From NCBI GenBank assembly GCA_035294005.1, contig DATGLT010000473.1, positions 1 to 14,447 of the forward strand: a DNA stretch of 14,447 nt, given 5' to 3'. Made by a program: the position numbers and the translations under genes. This stretch comes from JANXQE01 sp035294005 (GTDB lineage Bacteria > Verrucomicrobiota > Verrucomicrobiia > Limisphaerales > UBA8199). Every line of letters starts with the position of its first letter. Positions within the stretch are counted from its first letter, which is position 1. The notes under the pieces are model-generated. The model made no database searches. It was not told the origin of the DNA and saw only the letters and a program-made list of their open reading frames with translations. Below, in pieces: positions 13,841-14,447 of the stretch.

Positions 13841-14447
13841 TTAACGCGTCCGGCTGAAAATAGCGCGCCACAACAGTTCCGAACGGAGCACCCAGTTTCC
13901 AACCGGCCCGCGCATGACGGGGCAAAACATCAGGGCTTGAAGGCGATGGGCCCAGCGCAACCTTTGCCGGAACGCGCGATCGCAATTGGCCGCGGCAATT
14001 CCGCACGCGTCGCTCCAGGACAAATCCCCATTCGCATACATGAAGAGCGGTTGGACCAGAATCTCCGCCGCTTCGAATGCCATCGACATTCCGTTGCCGG
14101 TCACCGGCGGGATCATAGTTAAACAATCGCCGAGGCGACACTCGCGCTGGCCGGCGGCTAGTTGAGGTTCGAGGCAAAGTCCGGCAACGGAGCAGAACGA
14201 ATTCTCGTCCAGGCTCGCGCCGACCAGGCGCTCTCGAAGTTGGGTACCCTCTGACCCGAGCAGCCATTCACGCGGTTTGGACAGCTTAACTCCGCTGCCT
14301 GCTGCAAACAGCCCGCAGATATTCACCTCGCCGTCAGGGAGTTTGCACAGGCCCACGTAATGATGGTTCGAACCGTGCATCTCCAGGTCCGCATCGAGCT
14401 CTACGTTTCGAACATGCATTTTTATCCCAAACCAACGTCGGTCCTTG
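13841..14447 (-). CDS. FAD-dependent oxidoreductase, C-terminal part (cut by the right edge)
   Basis: The frame is open from the window edge to a TAA at 13841, giving 201 residues with the N-terminal FAD/Rossmann half missing. The internal ATG at 14419 is not the start: the residues before it (DRRWFGIKMHVRN) continue the fold. The segment HHYVGLCKLPDGEVNICGLF and the FAD-contacting stretch LGDCLTMIPPVTGNGMSMAFEAAE are typical of the geranylgeranyl-reductase/UbiH-like group (COG0644). Cys replaces the usual Ala after GD. Members hydroxylate or reduce isoprenoids, quinones or polyketides; the substrate cannot be told. The gene is 54 bases before thiE on the same strand. It is not ThiO-like, despite its neighbour. 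Confidence 0.88.
   Translation of the reverse strand, partial: KDRRWFGIKMHVRNVELDADLEMHGSNHHYVGLCKLPDGEVNICGLFAAGSGVKLSKPREWLLGSEGTQLRERLVGASLDENSFCSVAGLCLEPQLAAGQRECRLGDCLTMIPPVTGNGMSMAFEAAEILVQPLFMYANGDLSWSDACGIAAANCDRAFRQRLRWAHRLQALMFCPVMRGPVGNWVLRSELLWRAIFSRTR

Noticed and set aside
13841..14447. FAD oxidoreductase as a ThiO glycine oxidase partner for thiE
   Set aside because: Its C-terminal motifs match the geranylgeranyl-reductase/UbiH group, not ThiO.
1..14447. CRISPR arrays, insertion sequences, integrase or attachment sites
   Set aside because: No regularly spaced repeats, transposase motifs or tRNA-end duplications were seen on reading both strands.

Overview
The window looks like chromosomal DNA from a member of the Verrucomicrobia, probably a Pedosphaera/Limisphaera-like lineage. 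The best single clue is a 51-residue basic protein at 1554-1709, which matches the small basic protein family I know only from the Planctomycetes-Verrucomicrobia-Chlamydiae group. A Tat-exported Gfo/Idh/MocA oxidoreductase, GC-rich coding sequence, sparse Shine-Dalgarno sites and several TTG/GTG starts agree with this. No rRNA, tRNA, CRISPR array, transposase or integrase was found.

Layout. (1) 1-1260 is accessory-looking and less GC-rich. It holds a conserved unknown protein cut by the left edge (minus), a single-pass membrane protein of unknown role (plus), and a small unknown protein (minus) that overlaps it tail to tail. (2) 1261-1553 has no convincing gene. (3) 1554-4503 is a housekeeping run on plus: the small basic protein with a compound hairpin behind it, then rluB, an exported SH3-domain protein and folD, the last three almost touching. 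(4) 4540-8354, also plus, is an envelope-flavoured run: a small unknown protein with a proline-rich tail, a multi-pass membrane protein, a TPR/coiled-coil/LysM lipoprotein, a membrane-anchored periplasmic unknown, and an ABC-2-type ATPase with no permease beside it. (5) 8355-8641 lies between convergent genes and is rich in inverted repeats. (6) 8642-10966, minus: a TauE/SafE-type transporter and a Tat-lipoprotein oxidoreductase. (7) 11153-12079, plus, divergent from the transporter: an EpsC-type serine O-acetyltransferase, first step of cysteine synthesis. (8) 12119-14447, minus: an FAD-dependent oxidoreductase cut by the right edge, thiE and a PfkB sugar kinase.

How the genes relate. RluB (23S rRNA pseudouridylation) and FolD (one-carbon metabolism) are standard housekeeping functions. 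The divergent transporter/EpsC pair suggests sulfur assimilation, because TauE/SafE proteins often move sulfur oxyanions. The 4540-8354 block is the best candidate for an undescribed function: four unnamed envelope proteins lead into an ATPase whose membrane partner is absent. The structured 8355-8641 intergenic region is the clearest signal that genes do not explain.
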